Of a DNA stretch of 64,000 nucleotides, positions 12,701 through 23,178 are shown piece by piece; positions within the stretch are counted from its first letter, which is position 1; each line of letters opens with the position of its first letter. Both the position numbers and the translations under genes were made by a program. Under the pieces are notes generated by a model. It was not told the DNA's origin and made no database searches. It saw only the letters and a list, made by a program, of their open reading frames with translations. The DNA lies in the NCBI GenBank assembly GCA_015227615.1, contig JAALGZ010000001.1, positions 2,356,001 through 2,420,000 of the forward strand, in the 5' to 3' direction. The stretch comes from Labyrinthula sp. Ha. Its lineage: Eukaryota; Sar; Bigyra; Labyrinthulida; Labyrinthulaceae.

Positions 12701-14973
12701 AAAATCTTTTGATGATGTTTTGTGTAGGTGACTAAGTAAAGTACTTAAGAAAGTAAAGCGTAGATACAATACTCCTTTTGAAACCCTGTCTCGTGTTCTT
12801 ACTCTTAATTAATTAAAATAATCTATGAGCTAATTTAAGATTTCTCCCAATATATGTATTTTCTTTATTCTTGCTTGGTACGAAAGGAAAAAACAAGTTA
12901 GAGCACACTTATTTTGTCTGCATGGACACAAAGTATATAAGATTTCAGCTAATAGTGATATCTCGGGTTTGATTGAGCCCTTCTTAGTTAATTTTTGTCA
13001 GCAGTATATCGCTTATAATCAGGACAGAAAATCGCAACTCATAGGTCAAGTATAGATTCTCCGTTATAGAAATTTTACGCAGTCGTAACTCTCAGAGTGA
13101 TGATTATACACTTGTCAAGATTTAATAAAGTTTTCAATGGCGGATATGACATGAACTAAGCTTTTCCTAGTCGAGAACTATTAAGAAGTAATAGCGAAAG
13201 CTAGCCTACTTGTTGATAACTAGCTTTTAAGATCTTTGATTTTCAGTAATACTCTGTATTGCTTGAAATGAAGTGGCTTTCATGATATAACGAATATATG
13301 AGATCTAAACAAATGAATTAAGTTTTGAAAAGTCGGGAAGAGTTGGGGATGATAGTAAAAGGAATGATCCATATAAATTTAAATATCCATGTTATGTTTA
13401 CCTCAGTATCGGCTGGAAAAGGTAATTCATCAAACATATAGTTTAACGGGATCGGTGTGAAATACCACATATAATGGGTTTTAGTGCAAGATAGCTTTGT
13501 GGTTTACATGTGAAAATAAATTCGAGCTTTTACCTTCATCTTCAAACTGCACTGAAAATATTAAATCGTTAATAGGTGTAACCGGATAGAACCTTAAAAA
13601 TCATGTCATTAAGCTGCTCCATGTAAAATCATACTTCGGCGCAAGTTAATGACGAGAGCAGTAACGCATCTCTTCTAAAGTTATCTACCTTACATTCTGC
13701 TTAAAATTTAGCTCGATAAGCTAAGTAAATAGGGTGGGTGAGCAATTTTAAAATTTGAATATATCTCAGTGCAAATATGAAGTTATTCTCACATCTAGAG
13801 TATATGACCTCTGGATAATGTTCTGCCTAGTTTGATTCTATGAAGAAAAGAGATTGGGATATAGCTGTATTTGTAAGTGAAGATTATGAACAGATTTCTT
13901 CCACAGTTCATAAACTATCCTTATTTTCTGAAAATATTGCCTAGAAAAATATATGTTGCTGAGAACATAGTTAAGCGTTTAAAAGTTCCCTAAGGTTAAG
14001 ACCAAGAGAGAGAAAACGGAAAATATAAATTTACGTTCTTTTATTACTCGAGCTATAAGAATGAGACTAAAAATTATAACCCATGGATAAGATTTGATCC
14101 GAGTTTTAAGCTTAAACTTTATGTATATGTTAGCTATTATTATGAATACGTTAGAGAAAGAGATTGATGGTAAGAAATTCGAGCATTTGATAAGAGAGAG
14201 AGTAATATGATCCTCGGGCAATGTATTAAATAAAAAAAGAGTTATAACTAAATATTTTTTTCTATTGGTTTGGTTTTTCATAATCTAGAAAAATCTAAAG
14301 CATCAGTCAATGAGATCATTCTTTCTTGTTCTAAAGGGCAAAATGAATAATGAGTTGGAGCTCCCTCATGACCGTAAATTTTGTTGAAGATAAAGCTCTA
14401 GGCACTCAACAAAGTAAATCGCATCTAATTAGAGGAAAATTATTATTATGTACAAATTGGATTTAAGTTAATTCATGCGCTGGGTGAAATGTCTATTTTC
14501 TTCTCCTGGATGGTCATATCAACGAATAGCTTGCTAACCTTTTATCACTAAGTGAAACCTTCATTGAAGGTTATGTACTTCGAAAGATTCAACAAAAATT
14601 CCAAAATACTTATTTTAAGATACATATTTCAAAAATTCAAGGCTAGTACTGAAATTCCATGAACCATTCTCTATGGTTCAGGGTTTGACATTAACTTAAT
14701 CTTCCTTTACGTACTTTGCGCCATTATAAAACTCAACTACCTCAGAGTTTTCCCTTGATCTAGCGTTGTCATATTTTGCTAAGTTCTTCTTTTTAAATTC
14801 GCTTACATGACACATAGCTTACGAAGTGAAAAAAAGTACTCCACTACTAAGTTCCCATTTACCACCCAAAACACCAAGTTCGAACCCAACATTGTAACCA
14901 AATGCAATTCGCCCAAAATTATTTCTAGAATATTGAAAAACTTCATACAATTTCCTTTCTTTTGGTATCTATT
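9724..14973. other. 5.2-kb gene-free AT-rich stretch
   Basis: No gene, tRNA or repeat could be recognised. Open frames are short and of the composition expected from AT-rich noise; one of 100 codons at 13979-14281 (minus) is hydrophobic but matches no family I know. A small hairpin, TGAACCAT-TCTCT-ATGGTTCA, lies at about 14658-14678. The last 250 bp before the copper ATPase are pyrimidine-rich on the coding strand. Confidence 0.5.
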
Positions 14974-17910
14974 ATGAAAAGAGCCAAATTCAACTTAGAT
15001 GGATTAACATGCTCTTCGTGCTCCAACACAATTCGAAACTCATTAATAACTCTTTCAGGAATAGATGCGAAGTCAATAAAGATATCTATTCTTCCAACGA
15101 ACAAGCTTCAGCTTGATTACGATCCCTTACAACTGGCAGCGGTTCAAATTGTGGACGAAGTTGAGGCACTGGGATTCGAAATTGAGCTTGTTCAAGATGA
15201 AAAAATTTCTCCCAAAACTATTGGAAATAGAATAAAACCAAATTCCGAAGCATTTCATTCCCAAAAGGTTATGTTTGAACTAGTTCAGGGACTTTCCTCT
15301 AAGAATATTTCTCAGATTGAAAAAAAGTTGATCGATGCCCCTGGTGTTTTAATGGCTATATCAAATGATGAAGGAGCTCCAGCTTCACCTACTGTGATAA
15401 GAACATCTCCAAGTTATGAAAGTAGTATGTCAGACTTGGAGAGTGCTCTACTTCCACAGGAAGAAACAAAGCTTGCAAGATTCAGTGTCCAATATGATGA
15501 TAGAAAAACAGGCCCTAGAGATCTATTGTATATGTTGAATACTCACAATTTTCGTTCCTCTCTTGGAATTGTTTCAGATCAAGAATATATTCGTGTTCAA
15601 AAGGATGCTATATTTTCTCAAGGGTCACAGCAAAAGTCAAAAGAAAATTTGAAATGGAAGAAGCTTCTAATTATTTCAGTAATCTTTACATTCCCACCAA
15701 TGTTCCTTATGTTACACCCTTTATCATCAAGGAATATTAATGACTTGACAAGTTTCTTTTGCTCTTCAATTGTTCAGTTTGGGCCTGGTGCTTATTTTAA
15801 TCACGAAGCAAAAAACTCTGTAAGGGCTTATTTTAGAAGCAATGGAACGCTCAGTATGTTTGTTTTAGTATCAATTGGAACAAATGTTTCCTATTTTTTT
15901 TCGCTTTTCGCGTTGGTGTACAATTACTTAGTTGGAACTGACATCATGCTGAACTTTGATAGTAGTGCTATGCTTATTACCTTCGTCGTACTTGGGAAGT
16001 TTTTAGAGTCACAGGCAAAAATAAAGACAGCTGACTCGTTGACGAAGTTGGCTGCGGTTAAGCCTCAATTTGCCAATCTTCTTTCGGTAGCTACATCCGA
16101 AAACTCTCCGAAAAATATGGATTCCCAAAGGGAAAAGTTTTGTAACTGCGGCGAAACCTGCGACTGTAAAGGTGCATGCCAAAAATGCTCCTGCAAGCCA
16201 GCAATTGATTTTGAAAACCTTAACCAGTCTGAAACAATTTCAGTTGAGCTGGTTCAACTAAATGATATTTTATTGATCAAAGCTGGCGAAAAAATACCTG
16301 TTGATGGGGATGTTGTTTGGGGTACATCGACTGTTGATGAGTCCCTTGTCACTGGCGAATCAATGCCTGTATCAAAATTTCCATGTCTAGATGGGAATAA
16401 AGAGGATAATCCGCATTCGCATTCGGTTATTGCAGGATCAACTAATTTAGTCGGCGTTTTGAAGATTAAAGTAAGTACAGTTGGTCAAAATACAACAATC
16501 AACCAAATAATAAATCTAATTGAAGATGCACAAAGTCGTTCTGCTCCTATCCAGACCTATGCTGATGAACTTTCAAACAGGTTTGTGCCTTCAATTTTGA
16601 TTTTGTCTATATTTACCTTTTGTTTTTGGCTTGTGCTGGATTTCGATAACAAAATGACAGCACTAACACGTGCAGTATCTGTTCTTGTTGTAGCTTGCCC
16701 CTGCGCCCTTGGATTAGCCACTCCAAGCGCAGTGATGGTTGGATCAGGTTTATTAGCAAGATACGGTGTATTGGCCAAAGGAGGTGATGTCTTGGAAGCA
16801 ATGGCGAGTATCAACCGTGTTGTACTTGATAAGACTGGGACAATTACTGAAGGTAAGCCAAGCTTGATTGATTTTTTTCTGGTGAATCCAATACCAGCTA
16901 GAGAAAACAGGAAGAGTACAGAGAACAAGCTTCTACGAGTTGCCGCGCTTTTGGAAGAGAACTCAGAGCACCCCATTGCAAAAGGAGTAATGAAAGCTTA
17001 CAGGAAGGTACAAGACACTTTCTCCGATAGCTTCAAAGTAAAAAGTATTAAAGTACATGCTGGTTCTGGCATATCTGGTCAGGTATGTTCTAGGCAGTTA
17101 GATGCGGAGACAAAGGAGCCTTGGACCGCTGAATCTGACTTCTTGGGGGAGGCCCTGCTCGGAAATTTGGATTTTATGAACTCCAACAATGTGAAAGTCA
17201 GCGAAATTGTTCTTGAAAGAGTAGACGGTATGTTAAGTTCGGGTATGATATGCATCTACCTTGCTGTCAGCGGTAAATTAGAAGGTGTTCTGGGGTTTAT
17301 GGACCTCCCGAAAGATAGTACTTTCGACTCTATTGCATATCTTCAATCCTCGCTTGGTGTTGATGTATTTATGCTCACTGGTGATAATGAGCAGACAGCT
17401 CAGAGTATTGCTAATAAGGTTGGTATCAAGTCTCAAAATGTTGTAGCGCAGGTTAGACCTGAACAGAAACTACAAGTCATACAACAGATGAAAATACTCG
17501 CTGATGATGTTGCAATGGTTGGGGATGGACTTAATGATGCTGCAGCCTTGCTAGAATCAACTGTAGGCATGGCTGTATCTAAAGGCTCAGAAGTCACCGT
17601 TCAATCTGCCGATGTGGTTATATCGTCGAAGTCAACGTTGCACAGTGTTGTACTTGCGATTGATATATCTAGGAACGTGCTCCAAAGAATAAAGCTCAAT
17701 CTTTTTTATGCTGTTGGTTATAATATATTTATGCTTCCTGTTGCGGGCGGTTTTATATCACTCTTAGGCCAATCCTTGGGAAGTCCTCTTCTACAGCATC
17801 TAGTAATACCACCCTATGTAGCAGCTGCTGTGATGGCCATGTCCTCACTTTCTGTTATGCTCTCCTCAATTAGTCTGAATCTGTACAAACCACCCAAAGT
17901 TAGGAAATAG
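14974..17910 (+). CDS. Copper-transporting P1B-type ATPase with metallothionein-like insert
   Basis: A heavy-metal P-type ATPase that uses ATP to move Cu(I) across a membrane, probably of the secretory pathway as for ATP7/CCC2. 978 residues from the ATG at 14974 (an upstream in-frame TTG at 14962 is less likely). An N-terminal HMA metal-binding domain carries C-S-S-C at 13-16. A second HMA-like fold (about 89-200) lacks CxxC (GLSSKN in its place) and holds a roughly 45-residue Ser/Pro-rich insert. Then come membrane helices, the actuator motif TGES (460-463), the copper-specific CPC membrane motif (575-577), the phosphorylated Asp in DKTGT (619), the HP motif (666-667), TGDN (about 802) and GDGLND (850-855). 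The unusual part is residues 390-407, CNCGETCDCKGACQKCSC, a seven-Cys cluster with the C-x-C spacing of metallothioneins, placed where the actuator domain begins. Its stop lies 39 bp from that of the converging p28 gene. No introns. Confidence 0.93.
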   Translation: MKRAKFNLDGLTCSSCSNTIRNSLITLSGIDAKSIKISILPTNKLQLDYDPLQLAAVQIVDEVEALGFEIELVQDEKISPKTIGNRIKPNSEAFHSQKVMFELVQGLSSKNISQIEKKLIDAPGVLMAISNDEGAPASPTVIRTSPSYESSMSDLESALLPQEETKLARFSVQYDDRKTGPRDLLYMLNTHNFRSSLGIVSDQEYIRVQKDAIFSQGSQQKSKENLKWKKLLIISVIFTFPPMFLMLHPLSSRNINDLTSFFCSSIVQFGPGAYFNHEAKNSVRAYFRSNGTLSMFVLVSIGTNVSYFFSLFALVYNYLVGTDIMLNFDSSAMLITFVVLGKFLESQAKIKTADSLTKLAAVKPQFANLLSVATSENSPKNMDSQREKFCNCGETCDCKGACQKCSCKPAIDFENLNQSETISVELVQLNDILLIKAGEKIPVDGDVVWGTSTVDESLVTGESMPVSKFPCLDGNKEDNPHSHSVIAGSTNLVGVLKIKVSTVGQNTTINQIINLIEDAQSRSAPIQTYADELSNRFVPSILILSIFTFCFWLVLDFDNKMTALTRAVSVLVVACPCALGLATPSAVMVGSGLLARYGVLAKGGDVLEAMASINRVVLDKTGTITEGKPSLIDFFLVNPIPARENRKSTENKLLRVAALLEENSEHPIAKGVMKAYRKVQDTFSDSFKVKSIKVHAGSGISGQVCSRQLDAETKEPWTAESDFLGEALLGNLDFMNSNNVKVSEIVLERVDGMLSSGMICIYLAVSGKLEGVLGFMDLPKDSTFDSIAYLQSSLGVDVFMLTGDNEQTAQSIANKVGIKSQNVVAQVRPEQKLQVIQQMKILADDVAMVGDGLNDAAALLESTVGMAVSKGSEVTVQSADVVISSKSTLHSVVLAIDISRNVLQRIKLNLFYAVGYNIFMLPVAGGFISLLGQSLGSPLLQHLVIPPYVAAAVMAMSSLSVMLSSISLNLYKPPKVRK

Positions 17911-17949
17911 AAATATTTCAAGTGTTGTTACTTAAAAATCGTGTATAAA

Positions 17950-18873
17950 CTAGTCTTCACCGGAGCAAGATTTCAAGAATTTATCGTAGTTTTGGTGTTG
18001 ATTGGTAAGGTAGCTAATTTCTTTTTCTCGGAGCTTAGTTGCTTCTTCTTGGCGCTCTACCTCTGTTCTTTCAGCTATACTAATCTTGAATTTTAATTCC
18101 CTAACTTCTTCAGACTTTAGTTTAACTTTTTCCTCTAGTTCTTGGACGCGAGTACTTAAATCTTCGAGGCCTTGCTCACTGAGGATCAGCTTCTTAATCC
18201 CATAATTTATTGCACTTTCGTACAACATCTTATAGGCATCTACTCGCAACCTTGCCTCATTTTGAACTCTGCTTAGTAGTATCCCTCTTTCAGGTTCCTT
18301 GATAAAGATCTGTCTAAGAAGCTCGTCAAACAAATCATTAAAAATATCCTCTCGTACAATGCACACCCCGTTCATCTTGGCTTGTCTATATTCTAATACG
18401 GCATCTAATTTTTTAGAGAGTGCTAGGACATCTTCTCTTGTTGGATATTCTTTGAGGACTTTAATTATTGGAAAATTAAACGCAGCCTTTTTTTCAGCTT
18501 CCTGTTCTGCATCGAGCGAGTTCGAAGCTATATTTTCAGTTTCAGTTAGCTCTTTCAACTTGGACTCGTACCATTCGTCATCATCTTGGCGATCTTCAAA
18601 CTCCATTTCATCTTCTGAATCCACAGAAACATTGCCAGAAATCACATACCTAGGAGGAAACTGCGTATCTAGAAGCTCATCAAGCTGAGTATTTCCGGTA
18701 CTCGATATTGGTGATTTCTGCGTCTTGATCGGGGAATGAAGAATTTTTTCTTCACCCGCTTTCCTTTCTGTTAGCGGCGATGTTTTCTCGTTCTTGTCTT
18801 CTGCAATGACCTGATCAAACCTTAACAAACCAAGATTTCCTTCATATTCAAAAGCCTCAAAATTTTCTTCCAT
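17950..18873 (-). CDS. Axonemal inner-arm dynein light chain p28 (DNALI1-like)
   Basis: Homologue of Chlamydomonas p28/human DNALI1, a light chain of single-headed inner dynein arms that drive flagellar bending. 307 residues, intronless. The family core is clear in the C-terminal half: TREDVLALSKKLDAVLEYRQA, GVCIVREDIFNDLFDELLRQ, EPERGILLSRVQNEARLRVDAYKMLYES (a near match to 'ERGLLLLRVRDE---T--AY--LYES'), then a long coiled coil to the C terminus. The family's short motif before the core appears as LLDTQFPPRYV. Between that motif and the core is an acidic stretch of about 60 residues (EDEMEFEDRQDDDEWYESK) longer than in animals. A C(N)GTTAA motif lies 25-33 bp upstream of the ATG. The gene is divergent from the ankyrin gene and converges on the copper ATPase. 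Confidence 0.88.
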   Translation of the reverse strand: MEENFEAFEYEGNLGLLRFDQVIAEDKNEKTSPLTERKAGEEKILHSPIKTQKSPISSTGNTQLDELLDTQFPPRYVISGNVSVDSEDEMEFEDRQDDDEWYESKLKELTETENIASNSLDAEQEAEKKAAFNFPIIKVLKEYPTREDVLALSKKLDAVLEYRQAKMNGVCIVREDIFNDLFDELLRQIFIKEPERGILLSRVQNEARLRVDAYKMLYESAINYGIKKLILSEQGLEDLSTRVQELEEKVKLKSEEVRELKFKISIAERTEVERQEEATKLREKEISYLTNQHQNYDKFLKSCSGED

Positions 18874-19055
18874 TTCACTTCTCAGCTTCTTTCCAATGTT
18901 TAACGGATATCTTTCTGTCTAATTAACGGTTAAATATGGAACAAGAAAGTAATCCCTGCTGAATAGTATCATCTTTGCTTTCTATTTACATTTAGTATCC
19001 ATAGTTTAAAATAAAATCATGGGAGACAGAAAACTCCTTTGCTAACCGTTAAGAA
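18874..19055. promoter_or_regulatory. Bidirectional promoter region of p28 and the ankyrin gene
   Basis: 182 bp between two divergent start codons. It contains three copies of the motif: GTTTAACGG at 18898-18906 (reads CCGTTAAAC towards p28), near-palindromic TTAACGGTTAA at 18923-18933, and TAACCGTTAAG at 19043-19053, two bases before the ankyrin ATG. The core resembles MYB-type sites (AACGG/AACNG). Shared control of the two genes is an inference. Confidence 0.5.
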
Positions 19056-19791
19056 ATGAAAAACAATGAAATTATAAAGAAGAAGTTTAGTGAGCTTGAA
19101 AAGAACCCATGGAAACTGTCAAGTGTGGGAGATACACCAGCATTGCGAAAATTTGCAAATGAAGCTAAAGAGTTTGATGTCGAAGCATTGGATGAACTGG
19201 AATGCACCTGTATAGTGTACGCCTGTAGGAATGGTCATCTGGAAACAGCAAAGTATTTAATAGAAGAGTTGAAAGCAAACATTGAAGCTGCAGGTTACGG
19301 TGGACTAAGAGCTTTACATCACGCAGTGAATAATATCCAGTATCCGTATTGTTAAATTTTAGCTTAGTCAAGACATGGTGAAGTATCTCTTAGACAAAGG
19401 TGCTGATCCTAATGCAGCTGATGATTTTGGCAACACAGCTCTTCATTATGCATGTGAAAGAGGCGTACTCGGACAGATTGACATGTTGTTAGCCCATGAT
19501 GGGAAGTTAGATGTACTAAATAACAAAGGAATTAGTCTGCTTCACAAAGCCGCCAATGAAGGACACAGTACTGTGATTAACAAGCTTCTGCAGAAGGTAG
19601 ATGTAAATCTAGCCGACAAGCAAGGAAACACGGTACTTCATTATGCTGTTGCAAATAACTTTCCAATCATGGTTGAACTTTTACTGGATAAGAAAAACGA
19701 AATAAATCTCACTGTCGATACGAAAAATTGTCAAGGATGCTTGCCCATTGATTTGGCACTAAGCCAAGAAGTCAAGAGCTTATTAAGTTAG
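19056..19791 (+). CDS. Ankyrin-repeat protein (two exons)
   Basis: Exons 19056-19339 and 19368-19791 give 235 residues made mostly of ankyrin repeats, a protein-interaction fold; the partner is unknown. Repeats read as CTCIVYACRNGHLETAKYLI, then LRALHHAVNNIHQDMVKYLL across the splice, then GNTALHYACERGVLGQIDMLL, then ISLLHKAANEGHSTVINKLL, then GNTVLHYAVANNFPIMVELLL and a capping repeat LPIDLALSQEVKSLL. The 28-nt intron at 19340-19367 is required: without it the frame ends mid-repeat, and with it the junction (N-N-I-H-Q-D-M-V-K) restores the repeat consensus. Size and layout recall gankyrin (PSMD10), but I see nothing diagnostic. TAACCGTTAAG lies directly before the ATG. Its stop is only 12 bp from that of the converging DGAT2-like gene. 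Confidence 0.85.
19340..19367 (+). other. 28-nt spliceosomal intron in the ankyrin gene
   Basis: Starts GTATCC, ends AGCTTAG, T-rich. It splits a His codon (CA|T, phase 2). An earlier AG five bases upstream would give 23 nt and the wrong frame, so the second AG must be used. Confidence 0.85.
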
Positions 19792-19803
19792 TGAAATTCT
19801 TCA

Positions 19804-21812
19804 TCACTTAAACTCTATATTCCAATTTGGATAACCAGCCGCATCCTTTTCTTTATGAAACAAGGATTGTAACTGATTCAAGTATTCTTGATGAACAGTA
19901 TCAACAACCTTTTTAAACTGGACTTCTTCACTGTACTTGTATACACTGGTGTCTATTCCTTCCCCAATACAAAACGTCATGGGAGTTTTCTTTGGTAGAG
20001 GCAAAATTCCTCCAATGCCGACTGGGAGGAAAGGTAGACCAACACCAATCAACCGTCTTGTAAGTCCTTGTAGCTTTGGAAGGCTGATATTCTTCATGGA
20101 GTCTAGTTCTCCAAAATTAAAACATGGGTAGAGAACTGCTTTGTGGAGTGTAGCAAGTCGAATGAATCCTTTATGCGTACCGCACAGAACCACTGTTTTC
20201 CGCTTGAAATTAGCCTCTGTGTGAAAAAACATTTCACCCTGACCTCCAGGCACGAGAAGAACAGACTTATCTTGATCCAATAAGTTCGATATTGATTCCC
20301 TTGAAGCCTCGGCGTGTCCACTTAACTGAACAAGATCTCGCATCAATGGCACGGAATGTACAAATGCATCACACACAGAAACCATATCGTCGCAGACTTC
20401 TTTCTTAAATTTTGTGCACATAGGCTGCCAAATCAAACTGCACGGATACACTCCATGTGGATGAAACCCATACAACTTAGGACCTTGCAAGAGACCAACC
20501 TTCCTATTATCCCTTATTTTATACGAAAAGTAGTCTGCTATAAGGTCCATCATCGGTTGCAACCATTTTTTCCATATCTCGCTCGTCCTGTTTCTAGAAA
20601 CTTCTGGTCTTCCACTATACGTTAAGCCAAAATAAAAGTAATGAATAACTGAAACGGCTAAGTAAACAGGTTTTCCAGGATATTCTACGTAAGAGGATTT
20701 AAATCTCCAATAGCAAGATATTGCCAAGGGAACTGTGAAGAAAAAAGAGATAATGCTGTCCTGCTTCCAGGTCCAAGGGATTCTTTTCTTGGCAGAGTAT
20801 ATTTTGATGAAACCTTGGAGGAGGACCGGAAAGATGTATGCACCGTACATGAAAAAGTCAAAAAAATCTAGAAAGGCGGACAAAGTACTGTAATTATAAG
20901 TTTTTCCATGGGTTGTGAAAGTTAAGAGGAAAAATGGGATGAAGCATCCGATACAAGCCACCAGGTAATTCATCCACAGGCCCAGAAGCATTGAGTAAAA
21001 CTTAATCTTCTTTTTTTTTTCTGCTGAAAGAGACTTATAAACTAACCAAGAGGCCGCAATTATGGCTGCTTCAGTTGTGAAAATATCTCTTGTTATTGCA
21101 GCTAAAGATTCTTCGAAGGACAGCTGAACCAAGTAGATGGACAGGAAGGAGGCAAAAGCACAGGCAGAAATTGTGGTGGAGATCAGGTTTGGATTGATGT
21201 CATCAAAACCGAGCAAGAGTGTTTTTTGAAAACGCTTCGAGTGAAAATCATCGGAGATAATTTGCCCAAGCGCAAATCCACAGCTCAGGGAGACGGAGGC
21301 TGTCCAAGAAAATGCGGTACTTCCAAATTCTTCTTTAAAGAAAAGCGAGGCGTAGGGATATATTAGCTCTGATTTTGCTTCATATGATAGTTTTAGAAGA
21401 AAATAGCTCAATCCTTGAAAAAAAAGTGTTCCAATGAAGAAACTGGCTTTCGAGTAAACATAGGACAGCGAAACAGCTTTTGCGGATATAACCTTAACGT
21501 AAAGGAAGAATAAACTATTACCTGCACTGGTTTACAGAGTTCAATAATTTTTTTAAAGTAATAACCTAGAAAAAAAGCTGTTGTATGCCAGAGACAGCTC
21601 AAGATTATGAACTTTGTTGTAAAAGAGGGCCCAAAATCATCCAGCCGAACATTTTCTTGAAGTACGTCTTTAGCGTGAAAGGGAAGAAGGAAACTCCAAC
21701 TCATACCTAGGAGATTGTAAATGACGGGAAGTAGATAAGCATGCCATAGGTAAGCCAGTCCGAAGAAAAGAAAAAACGATGTTTTCTCTCTGTGAACTTT
21801 GGTTTTGCTCAT
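19804..21812 (-). CDS. DGAT2-family acyltransferase with long multi-pass membrane N-terminal region
   Basis: Exons 21812-21522 and 21492-19804 encode 659 residues. The C-terminal third is DGAT2-type: HPHG at 441-444, PGGQGE, HKGFIRLATLHKAVLYPCFNFGE and the GVGLPFLPVGIGG--PLP block. These enzymes transfer an acyl chain from acyl-CoA to diacylglycerol or related acceptors (mono-acylglycerol, wax alcohols) at the ER and lipid droplet; substrate cannot be told from sequence. The family is usually 330-390 residues with one hydrophobic hairpin before HPHG. Here about 280 extra residues precede it, with roughly eight hydrophobic segments (for example about 12-36, 68-86, 113-132, 152-174, 203-223, 262-288, 305-330, 345-362). 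I do not recognise that region. The 29-nt intron in it is needed to keep the frame. Converges on the ankyrin gene. Confidence 0.88.
21493..21521 (-). other. 29-nt intron in the DGAT2-like gene
   Basis: Phase 0, after codon CAG; starts GTAATAG and ends GTTAAG in gene orientation. Without it the first exon runs into a stop; with it the membrane region continues V-I-S-A-K-A-V-S-L. Confidence 0.85.
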
Positions 21813-22100
21813 TGATACGTGTTTATCTGAAGGACCAAGTAGATTTCAACTAGAGTACCGTCATACCGTGAACAACCATAATATTTTAATATGTCAGTAT
21901 TACAGAGTACTTTATCATCTCTAGCATTATTCCAATTGCGTAGTATTGATAGACAAGTGGGCATCCGTTAACACTTGAAATAATAGGTTGGGAATTAAAA
22001 CCACCTCCACAAAAAATATCGGATATCATATTGTTCGTTTTGCTTCGTCAAGAAATGCGTTCTTGAGTCATGATATTATGGAGGTAACCGTTAAAGGAAA
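21813..22100. promoter_or_regulatory. Divergent promoter region of the DGAT2-like and four-TM genes
   Basis: 288 bp between two divergent starts. It contains TAACCGTTAA at 22085-22094, six bases before the four-TM gene's ATG, and a second copy CATCCGTTAAC at 21962-21972. No TATA box is obvious. Confidence 0.4.
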
Positions 22101-23063
22101 ATGGGGATGAAAGAGAGAAGTAAAATTATGTTCTTTCTTCCTTACACGTTGCTCTGTTTATTGACAATATTCTTCACAAGTACATCTATTATGGTTCTTC
22201 ATGCCACAGTGAACACACTTGGAAAGATATATCGAGAAACGATAGAAGAATTGTGGAATTTTAGCTATCCTCTTTGCTGGAGTAGACCTATTTCTTATTA
22301 TTTATACATAGTGGTGATGATTTTTTGTGCGGTTGTAACTCTATTGTTGGTATGGTTAAAGTTTGCATATGAGGAAGAATGCTTTGCGCAACTGTGTGCT
22401 CTTTCATCGTTGCTGCTTATACTTGTCATCATTTGTGGGTCTGTAAGCATTTCCCTCTTTTTTCTTGAAGACCTGCCGATACTTACGATTAATATAACTT
22501 TAGTAAGGAACTCTGATGAGCCAATAATCACCAAGTCGTTCAACATAATTGAAGCTCCAAGCAGGGCCTCAACTCAAACTTTACAGAGTACAATGGAAGA
22601 TTATATACTTGGGCTTTACTCATACTGCACATCTTGCACTCTACTAGAATGCGTAGATGGATATACATCGAAGAACAGTATTTGTTACTTCTCAAAAAAA
22701 ACATATAAAAAGGGTTCAGCGGGCTTACAGCTGAGTCTGCGGAACTCACACAAGGCTACCATATGCGACCTCAAACAGATTAAATATCCGATTTTAGCTT
22801 TTACTGCAGTAGATAACTGTCTTCAACCTGCCTTACTGGCAACATTTTTGCACTCCTTTAAAACGTTCGCTGAAGTTGAGCTGACTCACATGAAGAAATA
22901 CTTGATTGCCTTCTGCTTCGGGCTTCTCTTTCAAATTATCGGAGTTGGGTATTATTCTTATTTTATATACAAGGATAACAAAAGAAGATCAAACACAACA
23001 TACAGAAAATTATTCGTTGATGCCATCAGATGCAAAAGTATAGATGTGGATTCACTGATTTGA
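22101..23063 (+). CDS. Four-TM membrane protein, tetraspanin-like layout
   Basis: A 320-residue membrane protein with four hydrophobic segments at about 10-32, 67-90, 96-122 and 258-282. The third and fourth are separated by a large loop of about 135 residues with many cysteines (YCTSCTLLECVDGY, CYFSKK, TICDLK, DNC), and a short basic tail follows. Short first loop, large Cys-rich second loop and cytoplasmic tail are the tetraspanin arrangement, but the diagnostic CCG motif is absent, so membership is not established; a lineage-specific protein of the same shape is equally possible. Starts at ATG 22101 (a second ATG two codons later is also possible). It has the start-proximal motif TAACCGTTAA and converges on the HBS1-like gene with 115 bp between stops. 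Confidence 0.65.
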   Translation: MGMKERSKIMFFLPYTLLCLLTIFFTSTSIMVLHATVNTLGKIYRETIEELWNFSYPLCWSRPISYYLYIVVMIFCAVVTLLLVWLKFAYEEECFAQLCALSSLLLILVIICGSVSISLFFLEDLPILTINITLVRNSDEPIITKSFNIIEAPSRASTQTLQSTMEDYILGLYSYCTSCTLLECVDGYTSKNSICYFSKKTYKKGSAGLQLSLRNSHKATICDLKQIKYPILAFTAVDNCLQPALLATFLHSFKTFAEVELTHMKKYLIAFCFGLLFQIIGVGYYSYFIYKDNKRRSNTTYRKLFVDAIRCKSIDVDSLI

Positions 23064-23178
23064 ATCACATGAAGCGCTGCAAAAAACGTTTGAAGTCTTA
23101 ACGTTCTGAAACACTTATTCAAAACGACTCTGTTGCCAAACACAATGAAAGAACAGCGGCTAGCAAGACATTGTAAAA

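Noticed and set aside
13979-14281. 100-codon hydrophobic frame on the minus strand
   Set aside because: Phe/Ile/Leu-rich as expected from AT-rich noise; no family resemblance and no neighbouring exon.
14875-14890. GTTCGAACC-like segment suggesting a tRNA T-arm
   Set aside because: No acceptor, D-arm or anticodon stem could be fitted around it on either strand.
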